7,803 bases of DNA from Sulfurimonadaceae bacterium (GTDB lineage: Bacteria > Campylobacterota > Campylobacteria > Campylobacterales > Sulfurimonadaceae), in assembly GCA_030610325.1 (NCBI GenBank), contig JAUWRZ010000087.1:1-7803 (forward strand), written 5' to 3'. Position 1 is the stretch's first letter, and every line of letters starts with the position of its first letter. A program made the translations under genes and the position numbers. The notes under the pieces are model-generated. The model had not been told where the DNA came from. It saw nothing but the letters and a program-made list of their open reading frames with translations, and ran no database searches. Shown here piece after piece: positions 1 to 6,793 of the stretch.

Positions 1-1001
1 GTCTCAAAAAGGCGTCCACCATCGGTACTGACCGTCTCCCGGACCCGGTTGTTCTTACGCATCCACTTGATGACCAATGCGACTACTGTCGGAAGCAGCG
101 GCATCATCACCAGAGCAAAGATGGAGAAGTGCTCAAGCAAGAACTGCGTACTTACCCATGGCAGCTGATAACCGCCAAAGAACATCGTGATGATAACAGC
201 ACTTGCGGTGTTCATAGCCACGTACTCACCCATGAAATACATCGCAAACTTCATCGCCGTATACTCGGTCATAAAGCCTGCGACGATCTCACTCTCACCC
301 TCAGCGACACTAAAAGGAGCACGATTGGTCTCGACAAAAAGTGTGATGATGAAGATGACAGCGGCCAGTGGCTGTACGATGACACCCCAGGCCGGTAAGA
401 ATCCCAAGACTGTCCCGCTTTGCCACTGTACCATCGCATTGAAGTCTATGGTGTTGTAAGTCAATACTATCGCGATCACACTCAGGCCCAGCGGCAGCTC
501 ATAACCGATCATCTGCGCACCGGCACGTACGGCGCCGATCAGGCTGTATTTGTTATGACTCAGCCAACCTCCGAAGATGATGCCTATGATGCCTACCGCA
601 CCGATCGCCATATACCAGAGGATCCCGGACTCTATCGGCAGTGCCTGGATCCGAAGGCTCTCACCGTCGATGACTATGTCATCAGCAAAAGGGATGACCA
701 TAAAAGCCAGCAGTGCCATCGCAAAAGTGATAGCGGGCGCCAGCATAAAGAGCCAGCGTCCCATCTTGATATGCGAAGGGTAATACTCCTCTTTCATGAC
801 CAGCTTGATGACATCAGCGAAAGATTGCACGACACCACCAAGACGAAAACCGCCGACATTGGTACGGTTAGGGCCCAGGCGATCTTGGACAAGCCCTGCT
901 ACACGGCGCTCCAACCAGACAAGGACCGGGATCATCAGCAGTGCCAGCAGTGCGGCCAATACAAGGGTGAAGATCGCGATGACAATAGCAGCTGTACTCA
1001 T
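1..1001 (-). CDS. nuoH: NADH-quinone oxidoreductase subunit H (NuoH), 3' end cut by the window edge
   Basis: This is the membrane subunit of complex I that forms much of the quinone tunnel and joins the peripheral arm to the proton-pumping arm. It starts at the ATG at 1001-999, overlapping the nuoG stop as ATGA. A GGGAG ribosome binding site lies 7 bases upstream. About 333 residues are visible and the frame stays open to base 1. Family landmarks are LERRVAGLVQDRLGPNR (residues 30-46), FADVIKLVMKEE (61-72), SHNKYSLIGAVRAGAQMIGYE (about 148-168) and ETNRAPFSVAEGESEIVAGF (224-243). Strongly hydrophobic stretches alternate with these loops, as expected for an eight-helix protein. The three loop glutamates (E234, E236, E238) are kept. 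The usual aspartate of the PFD motif is serine (S231). The missing C-terminus should be short, since the family is about 320-350 residues long. Identification is secure. Confidence 0.96.
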   Translation of the reverse strand, partial: MSTAAIVIAIFTLVLAALLALLMIPVLVWLERRVAGLVQDRLGPNRTNVGGFRLGGVVQSFADVIKLVMKEEYYPSHIKMGRWLFMLAPAITFAMALLAFMVIPFADDIVIDGESLRIQALPIESGILWYMAIGAVGIIGIIFGGWLSHNKYSLIGAVRAGAQMIGYELPLGLSVIAIVLTYNTIDFNAMVQWQSGTVLGFLPAWGVIVQPLAAVIFIITLFVETNRAPFSVAEGESEIVAGFMTEYTAMKFAMYFMGEYVAMNTASAVIITMFFGGYQLPWVSTQFLLEHFSIFALVMMPLLPTVVALVIKWMRKNNRVRETVSTDGGRLFE

Positions 1002-2389
1002 GACTCTACTCCCTCAAGCAGTCTCACCCATTCTCTCACTGAATGAAGCGGCTCTTTACGATGGATCACCTGCTTACACCACTGCTCTATGCCATCTTCA
1101 TTGACGAGTGTACCCGCGACCTCCGAATAAGCAGCCAGAGGAAGGACAAGATCTGCTTTAGCTCCGGTATGTGTCTGAAATGTCACGCTATGATCAGACT
1201 TGATCTCAGAAAAGTCATGATGATCGAAGCTCATCAGCAGTCCGATATGTTGTTTGTGAGGTAACGTAGTCTCTATTGCGAGCTGCTCGATCGCTTTTGC
1301 GTTCGCCGCACGCTGCGTGCTTTTCAGCCAATCATCACCAAAACTCTCATCATGGTAGCTCTCCATCGGGCAGACCAGTGTCGCGTTGAGTCTCTCGGCC
1401 AAGCTCATCAGCGATGAGAGCTCTTCTGTATAGAGATCAGGACTGGCAAGGATGACGATATCTTTGAGATGCATCTTTAACATAGTCTTCAGTGCTGTGA
1501 TAGCTACATCCATCTCTACCGATTCTGCTTCAAAGATGGGCTCAAGCTGACGTTCTGTCTGCAGCTGCTTATAACTCAGGCGTCCAGTATCACAGATAAA
1601 GTGACCGTTGATCTGCTGGTTCTCACGAGGCCTGAAACGGTAGACGGTATCATCTTTATACTTCTCACGATTATGATCGATAAAGATGTTACACCCTTTG
1701 GCACAACCATGGCAGACAGATGGTGTCGAGGTCAGAAACCAGACGCGCTGCTTAAAACGAAAGTCCTTGCTGGTCAGAGCCCCGACCGGGCAGAGATCGA
1801 CGACGTTCATCGCATACGCGTTATCTAACTTCTTACCCGGCATCGTACTGACACAGGCGTGATCACCCCGTCCGATGATACCAAGTTCATGGGTCTTGGT
1901 GATGTCGGAAGTAAAACGGGTACAACGCGCACACAGGACACAGCGTTCTTGGTCAAGCATCACCTCACTACCAAGGTCAATATGCTTTTTGTGATGTACT
2001 TTGTCCGATTTGGCTATATGCGAATCGTAGAGCCCGTAGTCCATATAGTAGTCCTGGAGCTTGCACTCACCGGCCTGGTCACAGATAGGACAGTCGACAG
2101 GGTGGTTGATAAGCTCAAGTTCAAGGATCTTCTGACGGGTGGCATCGATCTTCTAACCACGGGTACGGACTTCCATCCCCTCTTTTGGAAAGGTATTGCA
2201 GGCGATCTGCGGACGTTTCTGTCCCTCGATCTCTACCATACACATCCGACAGTTCCCATCCATCCCAAGGGCGTCATGGTAACAAAACTGAGGGATCGCA
2301 AAATTATTCTTGTTTAAGATCTTGATGAGCAGTTCATCTCGGGGTACGGTAAGCTCTTTACCGTCTACGGTAATGGTGATATCACTCAT
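998..2389 (-). pseudogene. nuoG: NADH-quinone oxidoreductase subunit G (NuoG), compact form, interrupted by an in-frame TAG
   Basis: NuoG carries the iron-sulfur chain of the complex I peripheral arm. The ATG at 2389-2387 overlaps the nuoF stop, with AAAGG 6 bases upstream. Codons 1-78 encode the ferredoxin-like domain with N1b ligands C36, C47, C50 and C64. Codon 79 is TAG. Without any frame change, translation beyond it gives the N5 ligands H96, C100, C103 and C109 in HPVDCPICDQAGEC, the N4 ligands C150, C153, C156 and C200, and N7-type cysteines C226, C229, C233 and C266. A shortened molybdopterin-oxidoreductase-like region follows, ending with the family's ADLVLPLAAYSEVAGTLVNEDG stretch. 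Total length is about 463 codons, against roughly 700-900 for typical NuoG. Apart from the stop, nothing looks decayed. It may be a recent nonsense mutation, a base-call error, or suppressed in the cell. TAG also ends nuoB and the DUF1294 gene here, so general reassignment is unlikely. Confidence 0.9.
2153..2155 (-). other. nuoG: In-frame amber codon 79 of nuoG
   Basis: The plus strand reads cta here, giving TAG on the coding strand between GTACCCGTGGT (VRTRG when read in frame with the preceding codons) and AAGATCGATGCC (KIDA). The distance from this codon to the downstream in-frame ATG at 2044 is 111 bases, exactly 37 codons, so the frame is unbroken. In relatives this linker position usually holds a polar or charged residue. 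A single substitution from AAG, GAG or CAG would explain the stop. The base after TAG is A, not a context I associate with efficient readthrough, and I see no recoding structure. Confidence 0.93.
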
Positions 2390-3642
2390 CGTGCACCTTT
2401 CAGGTAAGCTTCAAACTCGCCTCTAAACTTTGTCACAAAGGAGTCGATGACACCGGAGACCGCCGGGGCAAAGACACAGATGGTCTTACCGTTCATAGTC
2501 TGGCTGACATCAAGCAGGCGGTCCACATCCTCCTCTGTCCCTTCACCTTTGAGTAGTGACTCGACGATGCCATCTACCCAGCCAGTCCCCTCTCTACAGG
2601 GAGTACACTGGCCGCAGGACTCATGATGGTAGAACTCAAGAAGGTTCTTAAGCGCACTGACCATGCAGGTATCCTCATCCATGACGATCATCCCGCCTGT
2701 ACCCAAAGTACTGCCCATCACACGCAGGTCCTCATAATCAAGTCTCACACAAGAAGCCTCTTGCGCTGTCAGGACAGGGGTGGAAGCACCACCGGGGATC
2801 ACCGCTTTTAATCTTTTACCCCCTTTGACCCCTCCGCCATACTGTTCGATGTACTCAAGCATCGAGACACCAAACTCTGCTTCATAGATTCCCGGTCGGT
2901 TCACATGACCGCTAAGTCCAAAAAGCAAAGTGCCCGGACTGCTATCTGTCCCGTAGAGACGATAGGCTTTTGCCCCCTTTTTGACGATAAAAGGAACCGT
3001 TGCGATGGTCTCTACATTATTGACAAGCGTAGGGTTGCCAAAATACCACTCCGGCTCTTTTTGTTGCGGTTTAAGCCGAGGATGACCACGTTTACCTTCC
3101 ATAGACTCCAGCAGTGCGGACTTCTCTCCACAGATATAGGCCCCTGCCCCACGGTGGATAGTGATATCAAGACGATAGTCATGTCCCATCACCTTCTCAC
3201 CGATGATACCCTCTGCATAAGCTTCATCTATCGCTTTTTGCAAGATCTGCTGAAACTGATAATACTCACCACGTATGTAGATATAGGCATCATGTGCACC
3301 GATGGCGTAACAGGTGATGATGATACCCTCTATCAACAGATGCGGGTCTTTGGCCATTATCTGGCGATCTTTAAAGGTCCCCGGTTCACTCTCATCAGCA
3401 TTTACAGCGAGGTAAGAGGGACCATCATGATCTTGAGGCATCAATGCCCACTTGTTACCTACCGGTGCTCCACCACCACCTTTACCGCGAAGACCACTTA
3501 CTTTGATGATATCGATGATCTCTGTAGCCTCAAGAGCAAAGGCTGCATCAATAGCACTGTAACCACCATGTTTACGTGCTACTTGCAGGGTATGACTCTC
3601 TTTATGTCCGAACTTTCGACTGACGATCTTACTCTCTCTCAT
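2386..3642 (-). CDS. nuoF: NADH-quinone oxidoreductase subunit F (NuoF), FMN and N3 cluster subunit with altered nucleotide pocket
   Basis: NuoF is the electron entry subunit of complex I, passing electrons from NADH through FMN to cluster N3. The 418-residue frame starts at the ATG at 3642-3640, with GGAG 8 bases upstream, and overlaps nuoE by ATGA. The FMN glycine-rich loop is at residues 50-65 (GLRGKGGGGAPVGNKW) and NADESEPGTFKDR at 81-93. GAGAYICGEKSALLES is at 165-180. N3 ligands are C343, C346 and C349 in ESCGQCTPCREG, plus C389. Compared ungapped with Thermus Nqo1 as I remember it (constant offset 11), the three phenylalanines around the NADH adenine are replaced: F70 is A59, F78 is L67 and F205 is Q194. 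E185 is K174. FMN-side residues N81, D83, E84 and E86 remain. The family assignment is certain. The electron donor is uncertain because of these changes. Confidence 0.96.
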   Translation of the reverse strand: MRESKIVSRKFGHKESHTLQVARKHGGYSAIDAAFALEATEIIDIIKVSGLRGKGGGGAPVGNKWALMPQDHDGPSYLAVNADESEPGTFKDRQIMAKDPHLLIEGIIITCYAIGAHDAYIYIRGEYYQFQQILQKAIDEAYAEGIIGEKVMGHDYRLDITIHRGAGAYICGEKSALLESMEGKRGHPRLKPQQKEPEWYFGNPTLVNNVETIATVPFIVKKGAKAYRLYGTDSSPGTLLFGLSGHVNRPGIYEAEFGVSMLEYIEQYGGGVKGGKRLKAVIPGGASTPVLTAQEASCVRLDYEDLRVMGSTLGTGGMIVMDEDTCMVSALKNLLEFYHHESCGQCTPCREGTGWVDGIVESLLKGEGTEEDVDRLLDVSQTMNGKTICVFAPAVSGVIDSFVTKFRGEFEAYLKGAR

Positions 3643-4112
3643 CTCAGTGTCTCCAGTATCTCATCGATCTTCTCAGGTGTCAACTCTTCATAGTAGACAT
3701 CATTGACCTGCATCACCGGTGCCGTACCACAGGAGCCAAGACACTCTACCTGTGTCAATGTGAACTTTCCATCCGCACTACTCTCACCCGGAACGATATC
3801 TAATCGCTCCTGCAGATGCTTCAAGACCTCCGCTTTACCACACAGTGCACATGAGAGTGTCTTACAGAGCTGTATATGGTACTTTCCGACTGGTTCAAGG
3901 TTCAACATCGTGTAGAACGTCGCGACCCGATAGATCTCCATCGGCGGAGTATCGAGAAGCTCTGCTATCACTTCGACAGCTTCCATGGAGACCATCGACT
4001 CTTGATGCTGTGCCATCCAGAGACAAGGCAGAGAGAGCGCTTTTGGACTCGGATAACGCTCCTTCAGTGCTTCGATCTTTTTTAGGTTCTCATCGGTAAA
4101 TACAAAACTCAT
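3639..4112 (-). CDS. nuoE: NADH-quinone oxidoreductase subunit E (NuoE), [2Fe-2S] N1a thioredoxin-like subunit
   Basis: NuoE pairs with NuoF at the tip of the complex I peripheral arm and holds cluster N1a beside the flavin. The protein has 157 residues, normal for the family. The ATG at 4112-4110 overlaps the nuoCD stop as ATGA, with a GGGGAG ribosome binding site about 9 bases upstream. The N-terminal helical part includes LPCLWMAQHQ (residues 28-37) and PPMEIYRVATFYTML (56-70), both typical. The four cluster ligands are C83 and C88 in QLCKTLSCALCG, and C124 and C128 in VECLGSCGTAPVM, giving C-x4-C-x35-C-x3-C. C91 is an additional cysteine, a common feature here. A canonical NuoE argues that this is a NuoEF-type complex I, unlike that of Campylobacter and Helicobacter. 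Related NuoE-like subunits occur in hydrogenases and formate dehydrogenases, but the operon settles the assignment. Confidence 0.96.
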   Translation of the reverse strand: MSFVFTDENLKKIEALKERYPSPKALSLPCLWMAQHQESMVSMEAVEVIAELLDTPPMEIYRVATFYTMLNLEPVGKYHIQLCKTLSCALCGKAEVLKHLQERLDIVPGESSADGKFTLTQVECLGSCGTAPVMQVNDVYYEELTPEKIDEILETLR

Positions 4113-5806
4113 CGGTCCATCTCCCCGGCGATTATGTTTAGACTTCCCAGTGTCATGATCGCATCAGCTACCTGATAACTCTCTATGATCTTCGGATAAG
4201 CCGCCATATGCACAAAACTCGGCGCTCTTACCTTTACTTTATAGGGGGTACCACTACCGTCACTGACTATATAGAAACCAAGTTCACCATTAGCCGCTTC
4301 AAAGGCTCCGTAATGTTCACCTTTGGGCACTTTGACCCCTTCATAGACAAGTTTGAACTGGTTCATCGCCCCCTCTATGGTGTTATAGACCGCAGCTTTT
4401 GGCGGCATGGTGATGCTATGGTCTGATACGTTATATTCCCCTTTTGGGATAGCGACAGCAGCCTGACGGATCACTCGCATACTCTGGAGCATCTCCTCAA
4501 AACGCACCATCATCCGGTCATGCGTATCGCCTACAGAACCGACGACCATATCAAAATCAAACCGGTCATAATAGTAATAAGGTGAGGTGAAACGCAGATC
4601 ATAGGGTACACCGCTCGCACGCAGGTTCGGACCGGTAAAACCATAAGCCATGGCCTGCTCAGCAGTGACAGGTGAGACATCCTGGATACGGTCCTGATAG
4701 ATACGGTTATGCTCGATCATCTTCAATGTCTGTGCGATCCCGACATCGACTTTATGCAAGATATCGTAGAGGTCTCCCCGCCAGCCATCATAAAGGTCGT
4801 GCGTCATCCCACCGATCCGCATATAGCTGTTAGTCAGCCTCGCCCCGGTCAGTTTACTTAGAAAATCATAAGCATCATTACGCGGGTTAAAGAGATACCA
4901 GTAGTTGGTCTGTGCGCCCATGTCCAGCAGCCCGGCCGCCAGACAGACAAGATGGTCGATGACACGGGAGAGCTCACTCAAGATCACACGGATAAAGATA
5001 CCGCGATCAGGAAGGGTGATGCCCATCATATCTTCGACGGTCTTGGCATAGGCTATGTTGTTCATCAGTGCGGAGCAGTAGTTCAGTCTGTCTGTATACG
5101 GGATGATCTGGTTATAGGTGTGGTTCTCACAACTCTTCTCAAATCCACGATGCAGATAACCGATCTCACTTGCTCCGGCTTTGATCGTCTCACCATCGAG
5201 TGCGACAAGAGTACGGATAGTACCGTGACTGGCCGGATGTGAAGGGCCGAGGTTCAAGATCATCAGCTCATCACGCTCTTTATCCAGCCCCTTGGCATCC
5301 ATAAGTGGCTGCAGCTCATCCATCATATCCTGTGTCTGCGTACAGTACTGGCCTTTGGTGATCTCATAATCCTTACGCAGCGGATGACCGACGAACTCAT
5401 TATGGTTAAGGATACGCTTGAGCATAGGGTGGCCCTTAAAGACGACTCCGTACTGATCCCACACCTCACGCTCAAGCCAGTCTGCCACTTCATAAAGCGG
5501 CACGATACTGTCGACGCCCTCTTCAGGATCGGCTACGGCGACTTTCAATGCCAGGGTCTTCTCAAACTCACCGTGACGAAAGAGGTAAAGTAGTTCAAAA
5601 CGTGTTGATGAAGGGTGTGCGATGTCCAGGTTGTCTACTGCTGTGACATCGAGCAGGAAGGAGAAAGCCATCTCATTACGCAAGAAGCTGACAGCATCAA
5701 GAAGATCTGCACTATCAAGTGAGACCAGTGGCATATCTCCCATCATCTTGATAAACGTTGCTGATCCAAACTGATAGATCAACGGTTTTGCGACACTATT
5801 CGTCAT
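4109..5806 (-). CDS. nuoCD: NADH-quinone oxidoreductase fused subunits C and D (NuoCD)
   Basis: This single 565-residue protein joins two complex I subunits. Residues 1 to about 150 are NuoC (30 kDa type), with the signature EREVWDQYGVVFKGHPMLKR (about 112-131) and GHPLRKDYE (140-148). A linker of about 30 residues rich in charged residues follows. NuoD (49 kDa type) runs from about 181 to the end, with NLGPSHPASHG (185-195), EIGYLHRGFEKSCE (215-228) and PYTDRLNYCSALMNN (236-250). It ends in GSLNIIAGEMDR, the usual terminus. The histidine of the HPASHG motif and Y243, matching the quinone-headgroup histidine and tyrosine of the family, are present. A TTG precedes the chosen ATG (5806-5804). 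The ATG is preferred because AAGG lies 8 bases upstream. It overlaps nuoB by 11 bases. No stop or frameshift separates C and D. Confidence 0.95.
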   Translation of the reverse strand: MTNSVAKPLIYQFGSATFIKMMGDMPLVSLDSADLLDAVSFLRNEMAFSFLLDVTAVDNLDIAHPSSTRFELLYLFRHGEFEKTLALKVAVADPEEGVDSIVPLYEVADWLEREVWDQYGVVFKGHPMLKRILNHNEFVGHPLRKDYEITKGQYCTQTQDMMDELQPLMDAKGLDKERDELMILNLGPSHPASHGTIRTLVALDGETIKAGASEIGYLHRGFEKSCENHTYNQIIPYTDRLNYCSALMNNIAYAKTVEDMMGITLPDRGIFIRVILSELSRVIDHLVCLAAGLLDMGAQTNYWYLFNPRNDAYDFLSKLTGARLTNSYMRIGGMTHDLYDGWRGDLYDILHKVDVGIAQTLKMIEHNRIYQDRIQDVSPVTAEQAMAYGFTGPNLRASGVPYDLRFTSPYYYYDRFDFDMVVGSVGDTHDRMMVRFEEMLQSMRVIRQAAVAIPKGEYNVSDHSITMPPKAAVYNTIEGAMNQFKLVYEGVKVPKGEHYGAFEAANGELGFYIVSDGSGTPYKVKVRAPSFVHMAAYPKIIESYQVADAIMTLGSLNIIAGEMDR

Positions 5807-6314
5807 CAAGCTTGCCTTTATAGTCTTTGTTTCTTACTTCCATCGTCGGTTCTCTCCAGAGCTGTTTCTGGATGTCGATGACCGCATCGAGGATGCCTTC
5901 CGGTCGCGGCGGGCATCCAGCTATGTAGATATCTACCGGGATGATCTCATCGATCCCCTGCAAAGTGGTATAGTTATCATAGAAGCCGCCTGTCGAGGCA
6001 CACGCTCCCATACTGATGACCCACTTCGGCTCCGGCATCTGGTCGTAGATCTGCTTCAAGATCGGTGCCTGCTTGTAACTGATGGTCCCTGCGACGACAA
6101 GCAAGTCAGCATGTCGGGGAGAGAAACGCAGTACCTCAGCACCAAAACGTGAGATGTCATACCGACTTGCTGCGGTAGCCATAAACTCGATGGCACAACA
6201 GGCTGTCCCAAAGACATAGGGCCAGAGTGAGGATTGGCGTCCCCAGTTGATGACGGCATCGACTCTTGTCGTGACGATCGCATCACCGAGGATATCACTG
6301 TTACTTAAGTCCAT
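5796..6314 (-). CDS. nuoB: NADH-quinone oxidoreductase subunit B (NuoB), cluster N2 subunit
   Basis: NuoB holds N2, the last iron-sulfur cluster before quinone, at the interface with NuoD and NuoH. The 172-residue protein starts at the ATG at 6314-6312 with GGGAG 7 bases upstream, overlaps the nuoA end by 10 bases, and ends in TAG. The N2 ligands are the adjacent C39 and C40 in GTACCAIEF, C105 in MGACASTGG and C134 in AGCPPRPEG. The RFGAEVLRFSPRHADLLVVAGT stretch (56-77) is nearly invariant in the family. Length and motifs are ordinary. NuoB relatives occur as small subunits of NiFe hydrogenases, but the adjacent double cysteine and the neighbouring genes identify complex I. Confidence 0.97.
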   Translation of the reverse strand: MDLSNSDILGDAIVTTRVDAVINWGRQSSLWPYVFGTACCAIEFMATAASRYDISRFGAEVLRFSPRHADLLVVAGTISYKQAPILKQIYDQMPEPKWVISMGACASTGGFYDNYTTLQGIDEIIPVDIYIAGCPPRPEGILDAVIDIQKQLWREPTMEVRNKDYKGKLDDE

Positions 6315-6664
6315 CTTAATACTCCCGATCTGTAGACATAGATAAGCCCTCCAATAAGCAGCCCCACAAAGACGACCATCTCCATCAGACCAAACAGCCC
6401 CAGCTCACGCAGGTTCAACGCCCATGGAAACAGAAAGAGCACTTCGACATCAAAGATCAAAAATATGATACCCACGAGAAAGAACTTGACCTGAAAGGTA
6501 TCGGATGAGTCTTTATGGGTCAGACGGACTCCCCCTTCATAAGGTTCGTTCTTACGGACATTGTCGCTTTTTGCGCCAAGATAACGGGTAAGATGAAATA
6601 CGAGGGGCAGAGCGATCACCAAGACAGCGATCATAGCAGAGGATAAAAGGAGACTTCCGGACAT
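6305..6664 (-). CDS. nuoA: NADH-quinone oxidoreductase subunit A (NuoA)
   Basis: NuoA is a small three-helix membrane subunit (ND3 family) whose first loop lies by the quinone cavity. It is the first nuo gene here. The protein has 119 residues, with membrane segments at about 5-25, 60-80 and 90-111. The central motif FQVKFFLVGIIFLIFDVEV (57-75) with D72 and E74, then LFLFPWAL, is diagnostic. The usual PYECG or PYESG loop reads PYEGG (41-45), so the ND3-type cysteine is glycine. The start ATG at 6664-6662 has only a weak purine-rich upstream stretch (AAGAAAAGAGAAC). The next ATG, at codon 11, has no ribosome binding site and would remove part of the first helix. Confidence 0.95.
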   Translation of the reverse strand: MSGSLLLSSAMIAVLVIALPLVFHLTRYLGAKSDNVRKNEPYEGGVRLTHKDSSDTFQVKFFLVGIIFLIFDVEVLFLFPWALNLRELGLFGLMEMVVFVGLLIGGLIYVYRSGVLRWT

Positions 6665-6682
6665 CTTGTTCTCTTTTCTTAT

Positions 6683-6692
6683 TATTGCAATA
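6683..6692. repeat. 10-base perfect palindrome TATTGCAATA in the nuoA leader
   Basis: The sequence TATTGCAATA equals its own reverse complement and sits about 19-28 bases before the nuoA start, downstream of the candidate promoter. It could be an operator half-site core, but it is short and lies in AT-rich DNA, so it may be chance. Confidence 0.3.
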
Positions 6693-6708
6693 TAATATCC
6701 AATAGTTT

Positions 6709-6736
6709 GTTATAGTTTATTTCAAATAGTGTGCAA
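6709..6736 (-). promoter_or_regulatory. Candidate sigma-70 promoter for the nuo operon
   Basis: On the minus strand TTGCAC (6736-6731) and TATAAC (6714-6709) are separated by 16 bases, four and five matches respectively to the -35 and -10 consensus. The predicted start would be near 6702, leaving a leader of about 38 bases before the nuoA ATG. The region is AT-rich, so chance matches are likely, and a second TATTAT-like hexamer lies closer to nuoA. Confidence 0.4.
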
Positions 6737-6793
6737 ACCTTCAACAATCTCGCGATACGTAACCCTCTAGTCACCAACGATCATCATCATGAC

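Larger units (their letters stand above)
6665..6793 (-). other. Intergenic gap before nuoA, leader region of the nuo operon
   Basis: This 129-base gap separates the DUF1294 stop from nuoA. The part nearest nuoA is markedly AT-rich compared with the flanking genes, as expected of a promoter. It holds the candidate promoter and palindrome listed separately. I found no strong GC hairpin followed by a T run on either strand, so there is no convincing intrinsic terminator, and some read-through from the DUF1294 gene into nuoA is possible. Confidence 0.6.

Noticed and set aside
129..1104. Four overlapping plus-strand open frames of up to 208 codons opposite nuoH
   Set aside because: They lie antisense to a clearly conserved nuoH, have odd histidine-, serine- and threonine-rich or repetitive composition, and resemble no family. 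They are shadows of the codon pattern.
2045..2155. A frameshift in nuoG
   Set aside because: The N-terminal and C-terminal parts are in exactly the same frame (111 bases, 37 codons between the TAG and the next ATG), and the intervening codons translate to conserved NuoG. The break is a single stop codon, not an indel.
2153..2155. Pyrrolysine or general TAG reassignment
   Set aside because: TAG is the real terminator of nuoB and of the DUF1294 gene in this window. The linker position has no special catalytic role, and no pyl genes are visible.
2905..3693. A 262-codon plus-strand open frame opposite nuoF
   Set aside because: It is antisense to the fully conserved NuoF coding sequence. Its composition is not protein-like and no motif is recognisable, so it is an overprint artefact.
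5078..5089. NuoD RLNY in place of RLDY next to the quinone-site tyrosine
   Set aside because: The tyrosine itself is kept, and as I recall the RLNYCSA wording is common in delta- and epsilon-type NuoD, so it is probably ordinary.
5807..5809. TTG as the nuoCD start
   Set aside because: The ATG immediately after it has the better spacing (8 bases) from the AAGG ribosome binding site.
6700..6793. A rho-independent terminator after the DUF1294 gene
   Set aside because: Only a weak 4-base GTCA/TGAC pairing is present and no T run follows.
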